Part shown: piece by piece, positions 42,989-55,500 of the stretch | How positions within the stretch are numbered: position 1 is the first letter of the stretch | Layout: every line of letters begins with the position of its first letter | NCBI GenBank assembly: GCA_964035795.1 | Contig: OZ038321.1 | Location: forward strand, 12,496,208 to 12,560,207 | DNA length: 64,000 bases | Direction of reading: 5' to 3' | DNA from: Pterobdella sp. o SKG-2022 | Taxonomy: Eukaryota; Annelida; Clitellata; Hirudinida; Piscicolidae | Position numbers and translations under genes: made by a program | Notes under the pieces: generated by a model | Database searches by the model: none | The model's input: the letters and a program-made list of their open reading frames with translations, nothing else | What the model was told of the DNA's origin: nothing

Positions 42989-44263
42989 CTAGATCTTTTT
43001 TAGCTTTTCCCACAAGTAGGGTGTTTGTAAGATCGTTTTTTCTTTACCGCGTTTGAAAGCTCCGTTCAGCTCATTTCGCTTTTTGCAAACCACATCGTTT
43101 TCCCATGGCAAATCTCTTTTTGGTTTGATTTTTTTTAGGACATATTTTTTGGCAGTTTCAGCGTGAGCTTTCATTATATTTTCATAAATATCGTTTGTTG
43201 AAAAGTTATCAGGATTAAGGTTTTGTAGTTGTTCAAATAGGTTTCTGATTTCTACAGCATAGCTATTTTTTATATTTGCATCATTTAATAATTTTGACCA
43301 GTCATGATTCATTGTTTTTTTGCTTTTTGAGATATTTGAGCTTAGAGACAATCTGATCTTTGCTGTATATATCCTGTGATCTGATTCAAGAGGTGAGTAT
43401 GTGTTGAACGATCGACGGTCAATAGCACTATTTTTCCATTTTCTGTCAATAAGAATATAGTCAAGTTGAGTTCTGGTTCCGTTTGGGTATGTGAAAGTCC
43501 ATAACTTTTCTTTATTTTTTTGAAAGTTTGTGGAAATATTGACTAGACCACAGTCGATTGTTAGATCTAACAGATACTTACCATTTCTGTTTGTATAATT
43601 ATGGTAGCTGTTGCCTACACATTTATTATTGTCAATTTTAGCGTTCATATCATTTTCTATAATTAGCACATAATGTTTGGAAATTTTTTTGATTGAATCT
43701 GTCAATTGGTGGTAAAAGTTTTGTATTTCTAACTCGTCAGAGCAATTTGTAGGACTGTAGCATGATATCACAGTTGTTTTTGGGTTTCCACTAAAGGTCG
43801 TGACCATGATTTGTGGGCTGATTGATTCAACGTTCACTAGAGACTTGTAAGCCTTAGGGCTCATAAACATACCAACTCCTCTAATGGTAGCGTTGTTTGT
43901 TGTTTTTTCTGCAGGGCTTGTAACGAGTGTCCAACCGTTTTCAGTATTGCAGTATCTTATTGTTTCTTCTGGATGATATAACTTGTCTTCTTGTATACAG
44001 GCTATATCTATATTGTATTTACTAGATACGTATGTTAATTCATATATTTTGTAATTATTTCTTAAAGGTCTAATGTTTATTGTTGCTATATTTTTTGTTA
44101 ATCTACAATTCAATGAAGATTCTTTTTGTTTAGTTTGTGGTAAGAGTTTTTCACCAGTAGCAAATTTTTCGATTCCAACCTGATGATTCGTTGGAGGACG
44201 CGCTCCTTGTTCATCCGCGTGACGAGCGATATTGTATGGGAGTATATTTTTTTGTTTAGTCAT
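42989..44263 (-). pseudogene. APE-type endonuclease domain of the RTE-like LINE
   Basis: 424 codons, the longest frame in the window. It would nick target DNA for target-primed reverse transcription. Visible motifs: INIRPLRN near residue 63, IACIQED (88-93, active-site Glu), YSPTN (169-173), IIENDMNAKI (201-210, the GDxNA site with Gly replaced but Asp and Asn kept), LDYILID (267-273) and SDHRIYTAKIRLSL (294-307, catalytic Asp-His). The domain may be structurally intact. It ends in a stop before the RT, in the linker rich in Lys. N-terminal ARPPTNHQVGIEKFA resembles the ORF at 37.85 kb. Confidence 0.9.
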
Positions 44264-44275
44264 AGAGTTTTTCTT

Positions 44276-45769
44276 TGCTGGATGAGATTTAGGGTCACAA
44301 CTTTTCTAAAAATTCACATGTTACTCTTCTAACTCGAGCAAGCTTGCCTACAGTTGTAGCCAAGAATGTTTTCATCACCATAGCATAGATATTTTGATGT
44401 ATGCCAAAAAGAAACTACTGCTTCCCATGTGGAAAAAGCAGGATTTGAGGTTTACTCCTTAGATAGAGATGAACTGCTTGCCGTGGAATTCCCGCAGACG
44501 CAGAGGCAGAAATATATAGTACTGATGACAAAGAAAACAATAAATAGTATAATATTGAAGTTTTACAAAACAGAAAATTAGAAATAAATAAAATGAATAC
44601 ATAAAACTAGAAGATAATCATAGTGAAATACGCAAATTAACAAGTAATATCAAGGTATTTAGCTATTAAGGTTGGAAAAAGATTTGAGAACAAATATATA
44701 AAAAGTATATAACTACTGGTAATAAACAATTGACTAAAATAAAATAATAACTGGAAAAGTTAATAAACAGAAATAATTAACTAAAACTAAATATACTAAA
44801 AAAATAAACAAACAAATAAAATAAAAAGCATAATAAAGAGTGATCTTTGGTAACGTTCCGAGTCAAACACCATATACATAATTGAATTTGAAATGATTAA
44901 GTTTATTTTCTTATAAATTTTATTGTTGCTTATTTATGGATATTCAATCCTTCCATCTTCTTTAAATGACTAATGATAATGATTCATACCTAATATTAAA
45001 AAATAAATTATTATAAAAAGAATTTTACACCAAAAAGGTTAAAAAAATTTAAAAGTGCCAGCGTCGGGATTCGAAACCCTGCACTTAGAGCAGACGAACC
45101 GAATAACATAAAGTTAAAACACAGAAGAATTCGAAAATTTTAACGTACAAAAGGACATTTAATTAGAATGTGTATACACCAAACCTCTTCTTTTTTTTTA
45201 AACAGCTATTTAATGAGCCAAAAATACTCATAAATAAACAGTTACAATATTTGAAATGAACAGTTTATGATAAATATTTACTTACCTGCGAGGAGAAAAA
45301 AAGTAATTGTCCGTAAACAAAAGCAAACTTAAATAAAACTTTAAAAAAACTTAACAATTTTACATCAAAAGGTTTATCAAAATTACTTAAATCATTTTTA
45401 TTAAAATAAAGTAATGAAACTAATTAAATCCTATAAAAAGTTAAACAATATAGCAGCGATAAATTTAATGACCATTTTTAACGGCAACGTTACCAAAACT
45501 TGAAAAAAACTATTAATAAAAGTAATATTTTAACAAAGAAGCGCAAATTTCAATTCTTGTAGAAACTGTGTCAATCTTCAGGCAATATTCACTAAAACTG
45601 ATAAACACTTCATGGTTGCGTCTTCATGTGCCTTGCCAGCTTTGCAGGACATGCTAAGGCTCAGATAGTTACCTCTGACAATCGCAATAGAAAAGCATTG
45701 AAAAAGCCAACTTGTCTCCAGATTGACAGAGGTACGCTCCTTCATTTTGTTGCCTAGTTCTAATAAGAA
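44276..45769. other. AT-rich region, mostly featureless
   Basis: 44,410-44,560 has a plus-strand open stretch (ETTASHVEKAGFEVYSLDRD) of unknown meaning, perhaps LINE 5' sequence. A tRNA-like scrap is noted separately at 45,058. The remainder is A-rich without supported features. Confidence 0.3.
45058..45110 (-). other. tRNA-like 3' half (pseudo-tRNA or SINE scrap)
   Basis: Minus strand CAGGGTTTCGAATCCCGAC (T arm and B box with one extra T), then GCTGGCAC and runs of T beyond. No matching 5' acceptor strand or D arm within reach, so not a functional tRNA gene. Confidence 0.4.
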
Positions 45770-46301
45770 ACTTTTAGTGACTGGGCTAAAAACCCAAAAG
45801 TCTCAACTGCTACAGAAGTGAATAAATAACGGGGCTGAAGAAATGCGTATTTGCCGATGTCCGAAATCTCCGCATTACGAGCAGAAGAGCCTGGAGAGAC
45901 TGCCGAATTGAGAGATGCCGATGCAGAAAACGTGTCCGCACAGGTGACATTACAAGTCAAGGACTTTCCTTCTTTATACGGAAAAACAGTGACGCCGTCG
46001 GGTCTTTTACTAGCGTCAAAGTCGAGACCGGAAGGCTCAAGGATTGAATTGAAGCCAGCGACGTTTAAAGCTCAAAACACATGTCGTTTAAAGCATAATG
46101 ACGAGGATAACGACCTCTGCTTTTAACACATGAAAGAGGATGCAGCCCAAACTTATCAACCTCTTCGCCACAGCGACAAATGAAATTTTGACACACGTTA
46201 GAGCCAGTACAGATAGACACAGCGTAACAGAGACAATTGTTTGAAAGCAGCTTGCCTAAAGATGAAGCAGAAAGTGCAGTAAGCCAAGCACCAGTGTGGG
46301 G

Positions 46302-46796
46302 TTAAAAGGCCGCAAGAAAAGAAGCTAAACGATGCTGGTCGAGGGACGTTTTTAAGTTTTCAGAAACTATTTTACAATTTATTTGATCCCACTGAAGTTG
46401 CGAAGATTTGGTTTCAGGTAAGACAAAGTTACGTTTATTCCAGGATTGCACACGAACCGCCAAAGAATTGTCAAAAAAAGATTCGATAAAGCTTGAAAGA
46501 ATGTTTTTGACTAAGCCTTCGGTAGCGTGCATGGAGGCCAAATATGCAACCTCGGAAATATCCGAAACTGACCGTAAACCTAAACCTCCAAAACGAATAG
46601 GCAAGGTAGCAATGCGCCAGCCTGTGTTATCAAAGTGGACATGACTTACGAAGTATGCCGTCAATTTTGCCCAATTCATCGGGTGACTAATAATAAGGCG
46701 CAGAACGTAATATGTATAAAGTTTAGGTATAGAAAAACAATTACGTAATAGAAAGAGAGCCGGATGAGAATCGATTAGCAATGGATGTGAGAACAT
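46302..46796 (-). pseudogene. RT thumb and connector of the restriction-like-endonuclease LINE
   Basis: 164 codons. LFLLRNCFSIPKLYTYYVLR corresponds to the thumb, TLPIRFGGLGLRSVSDIS to the conserved GGLGLR block, then LKTSLDQHRLASFLAAF, which parallels LNQHKLASLVSA in the copy at 30.3 kb. Followed in another frame by the zinc knuckle. Confidence 0.75.
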
Positions 46797-47084
46797 TTGT
46801 GAAAGAACAGACCGAAGAGTATTCTTAATACCAGATTCAAGTATCGGTGAGCCTAAAATCTGTAAATTGGCAGGGTGGGTGACACGAACACCGGGTAATA
46901 CGCCATTTATGCATCTAAATTTCTAATTTGAACTCATCAAGAGTACAACCTATGTTGATGATCTCCGATTTTTCGGGGTTGATGGAAAGACCAAAACGTG
47001 ACAAGGCAGGAATAATGAAGTCGAGATTTTTTCTGACACAGTTGTAAGAGCCCCCCAGCTTGGCGTCATCAAGGTACCATATGT

Positions 47085-48152
47085 TCAAAGGTGTAGACAC
47101 GTTTCTGGCAACTCGTCTACACCAAGGGCAAAAAGTAAAGGCCCCAGAGGGTCGCCTTGTTGAATTCCAGTTTGGAATTGGATTATGTTTGAACCAAATA
47201 GAAGGTCACTCGGTGCAGCGTATGCATGGTGCGCAAGCTGATAAAGTGTAGGGGCTCTCAGAAAACAGGCTTTTAGAAAATGGTCACGCCGAATAGTGTT
47301 AAACGCCTTTTTCATGTCAAGTTTGACGAGAATCATCCCATTTTGTGCGTTAGGACACGGAGAAATATCACGTTTCAGAAATAGGGAACGGACAGCGTGG
47401 GCCACAGCTTCGTAATCTTTTGGCACACCAACACACAGTTGAACTGATGAAAAATGATCTTTCATAGACTGGATGGCTGGACGACAGGCGGCTTTTGATG
47501 CAAGTCTGCGAAATACATTTCCGACTACTATAGGTTTGATGCCTCCATCTTTCTTGCGCAGTGCAGTTAAATTGGCTGCAAAGAAAAACTTGCGCGCGTA
47601 GCTAGACATATTTCCCGAAACGATGAAGTTACAAAGTGAAGTAACAGCCGACAACAATCTGACGCCAAATTCACCTGTTGCAAAAGAACTTAGGTCAATC
47701 AGGTGACTAGGGCGCAAACCATCAATGCCTCCACTACTGTTTGGACGGAAAGCGGATAGAGCATTTTGGATGTCCTTGGATGTAAAGAAAATAGAATCCT
47801 CGAGATTGAAGCTAATTATAGGCTCTAAATCTGAAGGTGCATGAGGGTGCTTACTTCTTATAACTTCTAAAACTTCGGGGCATGGTTCCAGAAGAGTGTC
47901 GTTGGATACAATCAATCCAACCACGGCGGAAACATCGCCTTGAGCCAATTTAGAATTTACGGCTTTTCGAAGTTTAGAGTTACGGTTATGATTGTTTCTG
48001 GACGAACTAGATGAATTGACGTCAGAAATATTAACTGAAAATGACTCCGATTTGAACAACGAGATAGACCTTTTTATTTGTTTAACCAAAGATAGCTTTT
48101 CATCGTTCTCAGACAGCGAGATTCCGAGAGCCACAGGTGCAAAACAAAACAA
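47085..48152 (-). pseudogene. Reverse transcriptase N-terminal two thirds, R2-like type
   Basis: 355 codons. NSSGGIDGLRPSHLIDL (about 140-156), RKFFFAANLTALRKKDGGIK then PIVVGNVFRRLASKAA (finger and palm start), ILVKLDMKKAFNTIRRDHFL (about 270-289, motif A) and GIQQGDPLGPLLFALGVDEL (about 330-349, motif B). A frameshift precedes the YLDDA catalytic motif. The motif A and B aspartates and glycines are kept; the lesions are frameshifts. 5' sequence beyond 48,255 is absent. Confidence 0.85.
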
Positions 48153-49501
48153 ACGCGATCAAGAGACATTATCATTTCTATTTACCGTTTCCAGAATACA
48201 AAAAGAAAAAGCATCAAAAACCGCTCTACAGGCGGCTTTAGGTATTTTAGCATATTTGTTGTAGCCCTTGGAGTTGAAACATTCATACAGCTATTTTGTC
48301 TACAATTGCAGAATGGTCACAAGTTTTGTTAGTTTTAGTGTAAGCTAGAATTGTATTTCTGCAGATTGAGTCTAAAGTTTTTACGGTAACAGTGTAATTC
48401 GTAGTAAGCACTAAACAGCTCGTGCATTTAAAACTATTCACTAAATATTGACTCAAAGTTCTTATAATATCGCATTCTTCATTAACGCTGTTTCATTAAT
48501 TTCACTTCAGTTGAAAAATAAAATAGTTATATTTTCGCTACCGAAGAAACGCCGTATATAATATAAATATAAAAAGAAAAGATAATAAATAAAAATGATT
48601 TTCATAAGTATTTCCATCCAGGTTTAAAAATCAGCTTAGCCCCTGGAGAACAACTAATTACGTTTGTTTTATGATTTATCAAATTTTATAATTTCATATC
48701 ACTAAAACAACTTCTATAGATTTTTTCATTCGAAAGTGGATTTTTTTAAAAATTCATATTACAAAACTTAATAGGAAACTAACCTTTGTTTTGTTTCGGC
48801 ATTTGAAAATAACTTAATTTTAAAAATTCGTTTTCCAAAATTTTATACAGTTCAAAAAATTAACATTATCATACATTCTCTTTGAAATTTTGTATAAATA
48901 ATTTGAGTTTAAAAAAATTTGAGAAAAGATTATCAAAATGTTTGTAGAAAAAACTATTGTCTGTTCGATTCTTTGTTGTTTTCAATTCAAATAAGTTATG
49001 ATAAAATAAATATGCTCAGTGCAACAACAATTAAAACCAAACCCGAGTCTTTTCTCAGGTCAAAATCACATTATAGAATAATGGAGTTTAAATGAACATT
49101 GAAATACTTGAGAAAATTTTAAAAGCTAAGATGAGCATCTATTAAAGTAAGGTTAAGTTTTGAAGTAGATGACTTCGTTAAAGCATGTCCTGTCAACTAT
49201 CTTCTGATGGAAAAGCATCTGAGTTTAAACATTTCACGAAGAAAAAAAATGAAAGAAAAAATCTGAAAAAGTCTATGTGGCTTCAAATCAGTATAACAGA
49301 TGTTGCGGTGGTATAATAAAGAATGGTTTTTCAATTTTGTGTAAACTATTCGTAATTTAACTAAGGCGGAAAATAAGCTCTACAACCATAAATTTTGTTT
49401 GTTTTTTCCGTTTTATTTGCTTATTGAAATTAAAAAATTTTTTATGATTAAAAACAGTGAAAATTCAACAAGTAAACAACTAGTTTATAAAAAACTTCCA
49501 G

Positions 49502-52500
49502 ATCCCCTCAATCACAAATATCAACATCAGAAATGTTAGTTTTGAATTTCATTCCATACGACTTAATATATCATAAGTAAACAAAAGTATGCAGTTTACT
49601 AGCTTTTTAGAAATCAAGTTTTTTCCGTTTTGATTAAGATATTGAAAAAAAAGAAATAAATATACTTTTAAGAAATTTTTTGGATGATATAAGAAGGTAT
49701 AAAACCGCTAAACTCTTGAACTTTCAAGTTAATTGAGTTCAAAAACCTCACAATTTTGTTAAAACCTGAAGCTCATTACTTTAATGGCGATAACATTATC
49801 AAAACATAGCAATATTAACATTCATATCAAAACATTTGAACCACGAACACTAATACAACTCCAGAAGTCTAGTGGTCACAAAAGGTATATAGGCCAAACA
49901 AACAGCTCAATAGAAAAAATCATATTAACACATAAATGATAACCACCTACGAAACAAGACATTTGACTAAATATGTATACTTTAATTAATAAAAATATAT
50001 GTAAATTCTTTCGCAAGATGAAGTACCGATAAAATATTTTTCGACTTTTAATCAAGCTTGTTAAAAAGGAAAATTTAAAAAAGTAGCAGGTTAGGAACCT
50101 CTAACAAGTTCAATTCTATTGGATATCTATTTATTTAATTAGGTTGACATTTTATTATGTCGAGAAATAGTAGCCGCCACGACGTAAGCCCAGACTCCTT
50201 CTCTTCTTGCTCTGGCCAGACCCTTTATTTCCATGACACAATTTTTAGCCAGTTTGTTAACAAAAGTCATTGTCGTTCTTCTTCTACCATGTCTTGGTTC
50301 CCAGAGTACTAGATCTACAATGACTTCGACACTCCTTCTGAAACAGTGTCCAGCAAACCTCAAACGTCTGATCATGTCGGAGATTTTTGGCAGTACCGAG
50401 TAAAGCACCGTATTGAAGACATGTTTTCTCCAGCTAATTCTTAATGTTACTTGAAGCAGTCTCAAATAACGTCCGCCCAGTTTTTTCTCGAGGCTATTTT
50501 CTAGAGTCGATGTTTTGCACCCGTATAGCATGATTGCTTGTACAGTCGCTTTGGAAACTTTTATCTTGAACTGCCGTTGTAAACATGAGTTCAATATTCG
50601 TAATAGTTATGTCGACACTTTCCACGCTAACGCCTTTTTGATGCCCACGTCTTTTTCCGTTAAATCCATTCAAGATCTCAGATACTAATAATCAGCAAAG
50701 CATTTTTTTTATCTGAAATGAAATTAGTTTTATTGTAGCCATAATATGTTTTTTTTTTGTTTCAATTGAGAAATAGTTTCAAAAAAATTTTCAAATTAAT
50801 TGTGGAAGTATAAAAAAGAAAAATACTAAACTTTCAGGCCCGTGCCCTCCAAAACGTCACAATCTGAAACGTTAGTTTTGAAAGTTCATTAAGAATTCAT
50901 TCGTTGAAATAAAACTAAGAATATAATAACTAACTTTGCGAGTAAAAATTTTTCTATTGACAAAAAAATAATTGAAATAAAAAAATTCAAAGCTTTTTCT
51001 AAATCATACTAAAATATCTAAATATGATTATATGAAATGTAAGATTCTGTTGGTTAACTTTTAATTATATGCAAAAGTAATAAATTAAAGATGTTTGAAA
51101 GTACTATTGTTTTTTCTAAATTATATTTTCCATATATGAGTTTTTATAAAATATTTTAATTGAGATTTTAAGCATTGAATATTCACAGAGAACTTAAAAA
51201 GCCAAAAAAAAAGAAAAAACAAAAAAAAAAAGCAGGTGGTTTTTTTGAAAATGTGCATTAAACTTGCTTTTATCATTAAATTATTATATTTTTATTTTTT
51301 TTGTTATATTTATATTTTTATACTTATTACTTTTTTTATTATTGAAAATCTCATTTTATAATTTTTTTTTATTTTATTGATTTTTCAGAATGTCAAATTA
51401 AATATTTAATGACTTTTTCGAATTTTCGAGTTTTTTGAAAAATTCATTCTATTATTCAACCTTGTTTCCAAAATGAGGCGTTTTCAATTACTTGAAGTCA
51501 ACACAAATTCAATTTCTAAAAAAGATTCATTTATTTCTGATTAAATACAGTTTTTATATTATATAATTTTGAGCAGCATCTGCAAGTGCTTCTGTTGAAG
51601 AAAGTGAAGAAACTTTGAGGTTCGCTTATCAATAATCCGTTTGTTGTTGTTCGTCGATTCGTCTTCGACTATGACCATTAGCAACAAGCGTTACATATAC
51701 AAAATTTAATTCATTAATTAAGAAAATTTCATTTATACAGTTTTTGTTTTTAACTGTGCGTCCGCAAATGACTGAACAGTCCAATCTGCGCCAAAAAACC
51801 TATTCTACAAGTTTGGCACTAGTGAGTAGGGAGTCAGTCAGGTAGACTTTTTTCAGCTTTCTGTCTCATTTGTTTCTCTTTTGCAGCATCCAGCTGTTTT
51901 TTTCAAGCTAAAGTGCACTTTTGTGGGTTGTTTTACGCCAAAAAGGCCTGTCAAAAGCAGCTTTTCAGTACGGAGAGACGTCTATTTTGAAGTCTTTTAG
52001 ACGCACCTTCAAAGAGTCTCTATAGCGCTTGTGTGGAGCTTTTCTTTGACCATTTATGAGTTGGCCGTTAAAAAGTTGTTTTGGAATTCATAAGTCTGCC
52101 ATACGAGCATCATGACCAGCCTCTCGCATCTGTGCTTCACGAATCATCATAGTAACAACAATGGAAAAATTTTCCTATTCTTAAACATCAGTTTTAGGGA
52201 TTATATCATTCCAGCGTGTGTTAAAAAACCTGCAAAGACATCGAGTGTGGTACTGCTGGAGTTATTTTTCATTACGTCTGTAGGTTTTGTAGATTTTTAC
52301 AGCTCGAGTAGTGTGGTCAGAAATACGGTTTTGTAGACTGACTTTTGCGGACTTTTTTTCTCGTTTCCGAAAACCCAACTGGCTTTGGCAAATCGGTTTT
52401 TGACCTCACCGTCAATGTCTGCAGAGCAAGAAAAGGTAAAATCTGACTCATTTACCTTATTCCTTTTTTTTGAGTTTCCCGTCATTGAACTAAGTCTTTA

Positions 52501-55500
52501 TCATGTGTAGCCGCATCTTGATTTTTGTGACAACGAGGTGGTGGTCTCACCATGACGTGATCAATTTGAATATGTCTGTTTGTCAGAAGAAACTCAGGTG
52601 GTTTTGTGTCATTGTCGGTGCAAAATGAGCATGCCTCCAATAACGAGACTATTGGTGGAGCAGAAGACAGCTAGCATCTCTCCATTTTCTTTCATTTCCC
52701 CAAGTCCGTGTTTTGTTTTCTCGTGCTCTCAATCAGTGTTGTCTGATTCAACTTTCGCATTTATGTCGCCCAGTAGGATGATTATGTCATGGTTCGGGCA
52801 CTTGTCGTAAATTGATTAAAATTGGTTGTAGAAGCTGTCAGTCCTTTTTTTACAATGTTTTGGTGGATGCATAACACATAACAATACGCTTGAAGCGTGA
52901 TTTGAAGCGGGCTGTGAGGATGCCGTCTGAAACAGGATGCCAATACGAACAAGGTTTTGGCCACTCTCTTAAACAATATAAGTCATACACCAGTTTCATG
53001 GCGTTCGTTTTCGTTTTTTCTCTGAATAAAGCAGTCTTTTCTGTTCGCAATTTGGTTTTTCCATTACCAATTCAACTTTCTTCGCACATGCCCAAAAGTG
53101 TGAAGTTGTATTTTTGCATCCCTCTTGCTGCTTGTGCAAATTTCTCTGTCTTCTAAAATGTTCCCACATTCCATTATTCTAATAGAACGGACTTGTGTGA
53201 AAGCAATCTAAGTTTTTTTCAAGTGTTTCTTGGTGAAGATGGGTCATTAGCCTTGCGGCTCCTTGATGGGCCTGGTTACAACGCGTCATAAATTTTCTCA
53301 AACTACAGTTCTATCTGAAACAAAGAATATTGGTTAAAATTTTTGTTGGATTCTGTAACTACTTTTTATTCAATTTAAGGGTAGTTGATTCGCAGCACAA
53401 CTTTTAACCTGGAAGGCCAGAAAACACCGTTTTGTCTAGACTCTATTCTTCAACCTTTTGAGCATAGTTGAACCTTTCAAAAACCAAAGCTTTTAATCAT
53501 ATAGTCTTGGGAGCCACTCAAACACACCAAGTGGTGCACCATTGGAACGGTTTGAGACTTGCTGATCATTCAAAATTCAAGGACAGAAATAAAAACTTAA
53601 AAATCGTCAAAAATTTATTTATTAATTTTTATTTATTTGTGTGATACATTATCATCAGCGTCAGACCTTCGGGAGAGAGCGAAGCAAGTGTTTCAATACA
53701 ACCGTCAGTGGATATTTCAAAAGAATCCATAGATGAACCAATTATTAAAAAGTGGGTGGCGGTTGTGAAAATCTTTTCATCTAATTTGCTTTTATTTCTG
53801 CTAAACAGTGCATGTTTTATTTTAAGAATTTTATTTTATAATTGAAGTTGTGAATGTATGCTATTTTAAAATGGAAAAAAATAGATTTTTTTAAAACTAT
53901 AATGTTCCAAAAATCTAATTACAAAGTTTGATTGAATACGTTTGATAATTTTTAAAAATACTGGATGTCATAATTTGTCATCAGTGAAGAAAGCTCACAG
54001 GTTTTGTCAACCCAAACGCCTATATCGGGTTAATTAATTGTTTCAAATTTGATTATCTGTAAGCAAAAAAAAATTTTGATATATAAATTTTTTTTCATAA
54101 ATTTTTAGCAAAAACTTTAGATGTGAGAATTTTTTAAAAAATTGAAAAAGAAAAGATAGCGTTTTCGCTAAGTATAGCCTTACTACAAAACGTTAGCATA
54201 TGAATATTTAAGTTATTGGTTTTTATGATAACTGAAGCTAAAAGTGAAAAAAAATATAAATTAAGAGCGAATATATCGAGTCCATAATGATTCATAATTA
54301 TTAATTTTTTTCATGAAATAGTTCAATGAAAATAATTTTCAAATCGATGCAAAATTTATTTTATCAAAATAATTTAATCTTTAGTCTTCATTTGGTCATT
54401 AGCCCCTGTACAATTTTTCTCGACTCTTCAAATATTGGGTCTGATGTATTTGATTGAACTTGTCATTCAAAAGCTGAGTTTTTTTTCACCTATTTCTGCT
54501 TTTTCTCAACAAGGAATTTTTCTGTAATGAGAATTTTTTCTTTGTTTCAACTTGCCAAACCTTTAGTTCTCCCTAGTTAATTTTTTTAAGAAAGCATCGT
54601 AAAGCATGTTTGCTGATTCTCAATTTTTCTGTGTTAGCTTTTTGGATACAACATTTGACTTGGGATGTTTCACGCGGGTTTCATGTTAGACCAATAAACG
54701 ATTTTTACTGTTAAAAGAACATGTTAGTTTGTGAAAACATTTTTGATTAATATTTTTGTTTCGATTTGTTTTTCAACCATAATATGTCTCCCAATTTCGC
54801 TTATGAGAAGCTACAAAAAAATATTTTTTGAAAGATACGTTTTTAACAAATGCATTAAATTTCTCACCTTTGATGTTTTTGTTGGACAAAAGTAAGAAAT
54901 ACATGCTATGTCTTTGAAAATAAAAATTTCAAAGTTTTACTCATTTCAGATGAAAGTAAAGAAGTCATCAAAAAAAAGTAATATTGATTTTCAATTAAAT
55001 TTCAGCATTGAAACGTCAATTAATATTGAAAAAAATTCACCCAATCAACTTCAAATGAATATTTTCAAAAATTCAATAAAATTATTACTAGTTAAAGCAA
55101 AATATATAAAGAATTAGGCAATAAATGAAGAAATTAATTTTCAAGCGCTGAAATTCTTTTTGTAAAAAAGCATCAAAACAATATATTTGGTTGATGCTTG
55201 ATTTCATAGTAATCAAATCAAATCAATCACGACTATGATTATAGTGGGATTAAGTTTAGCTGTTTCTAGGCCACTGAGCATTATGAACTTTGAATGCAAT
55301 GTTATGTAATGTAAGTTTTTCTAGATATGACAATTTTAACAAGGATTATGCAAGTATAACTAAATAAACAAAACATAAAAGTAAGATTTTATGAAAAAAA
55401 GTCTGTGGTTTGAAACAAAAGCAACCATAATAATACTTCTATAAGCGACATATAGAAAACTGAGTTGATTTTATGAATTTATTATTCTTAATTAAATCTG

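Larger units (their letters stand above)
41223..44275 (-). mobile_element. RTE-like LINE, nearly full length, few lesions
   Basis: Minus strand, about 3.05 kb, the best preserved element here. In order: endonuclease frame 44,263-42,989; connecting frame 42,878-42,666 (RRKGPKRGRIKASNTDERLA, IWKDHFQKHLG); RT frame 42,512-41,856; a frameshifted FLYLGSWIYSNEKDVDVRIG near 41,740, LLYGSSTW near 41,600, and terminal frame 41,443-41,246 (FAGHCFRSKEVIHKLILWRA). I count about six frameshifts or stops. The shared C-terminal peptides place it in the same family as the fragment at 21.6-22.2 kb. Confidence 0.9.
45770..48255 (-). mobile_element. LINE with restriction-like endonuclease, cut at the duplication joint
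   Basis: Minus strand. IPKAACRAVFDAFSFCILE (48,240) then RT frame 48,152-47,085; WYLDDAKLGG at about 47,080 (catalytic YLDD intact); INPEKSEIINIG; ILGSPILESG; frame 46,796-46,302 (IPKLYTYYVLR, RIATLPIRFGGLGLRSVSD). Then CRCGEEVDKFGLHPLSC (46,175-46,125; C-x-C-x9-H-x3-C knuckle), GRYPRHYALND, and after a frameshift LDFDASKRPDGVTVFPYKEG with LTCNVTCADTF (46,025-45,930) and VAVETFGFLAQ. RPDG...NVT fits a PD-(D/E)xK nuclease whose second Asp has become Asn. The 5' side ends exactly at 48,255. Confidence 0.85.

Noticed and set aside
45851..46126. 91-codon plus-strand frame
   Set aside because: Antisense of the nuclease domain of the minus-strand LINE, which has family motifs in the opposite frame.
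47992..48264. 90-codon acidic plus-strand frame
   Set aside because: Antisense of the LINE N-terminal region.
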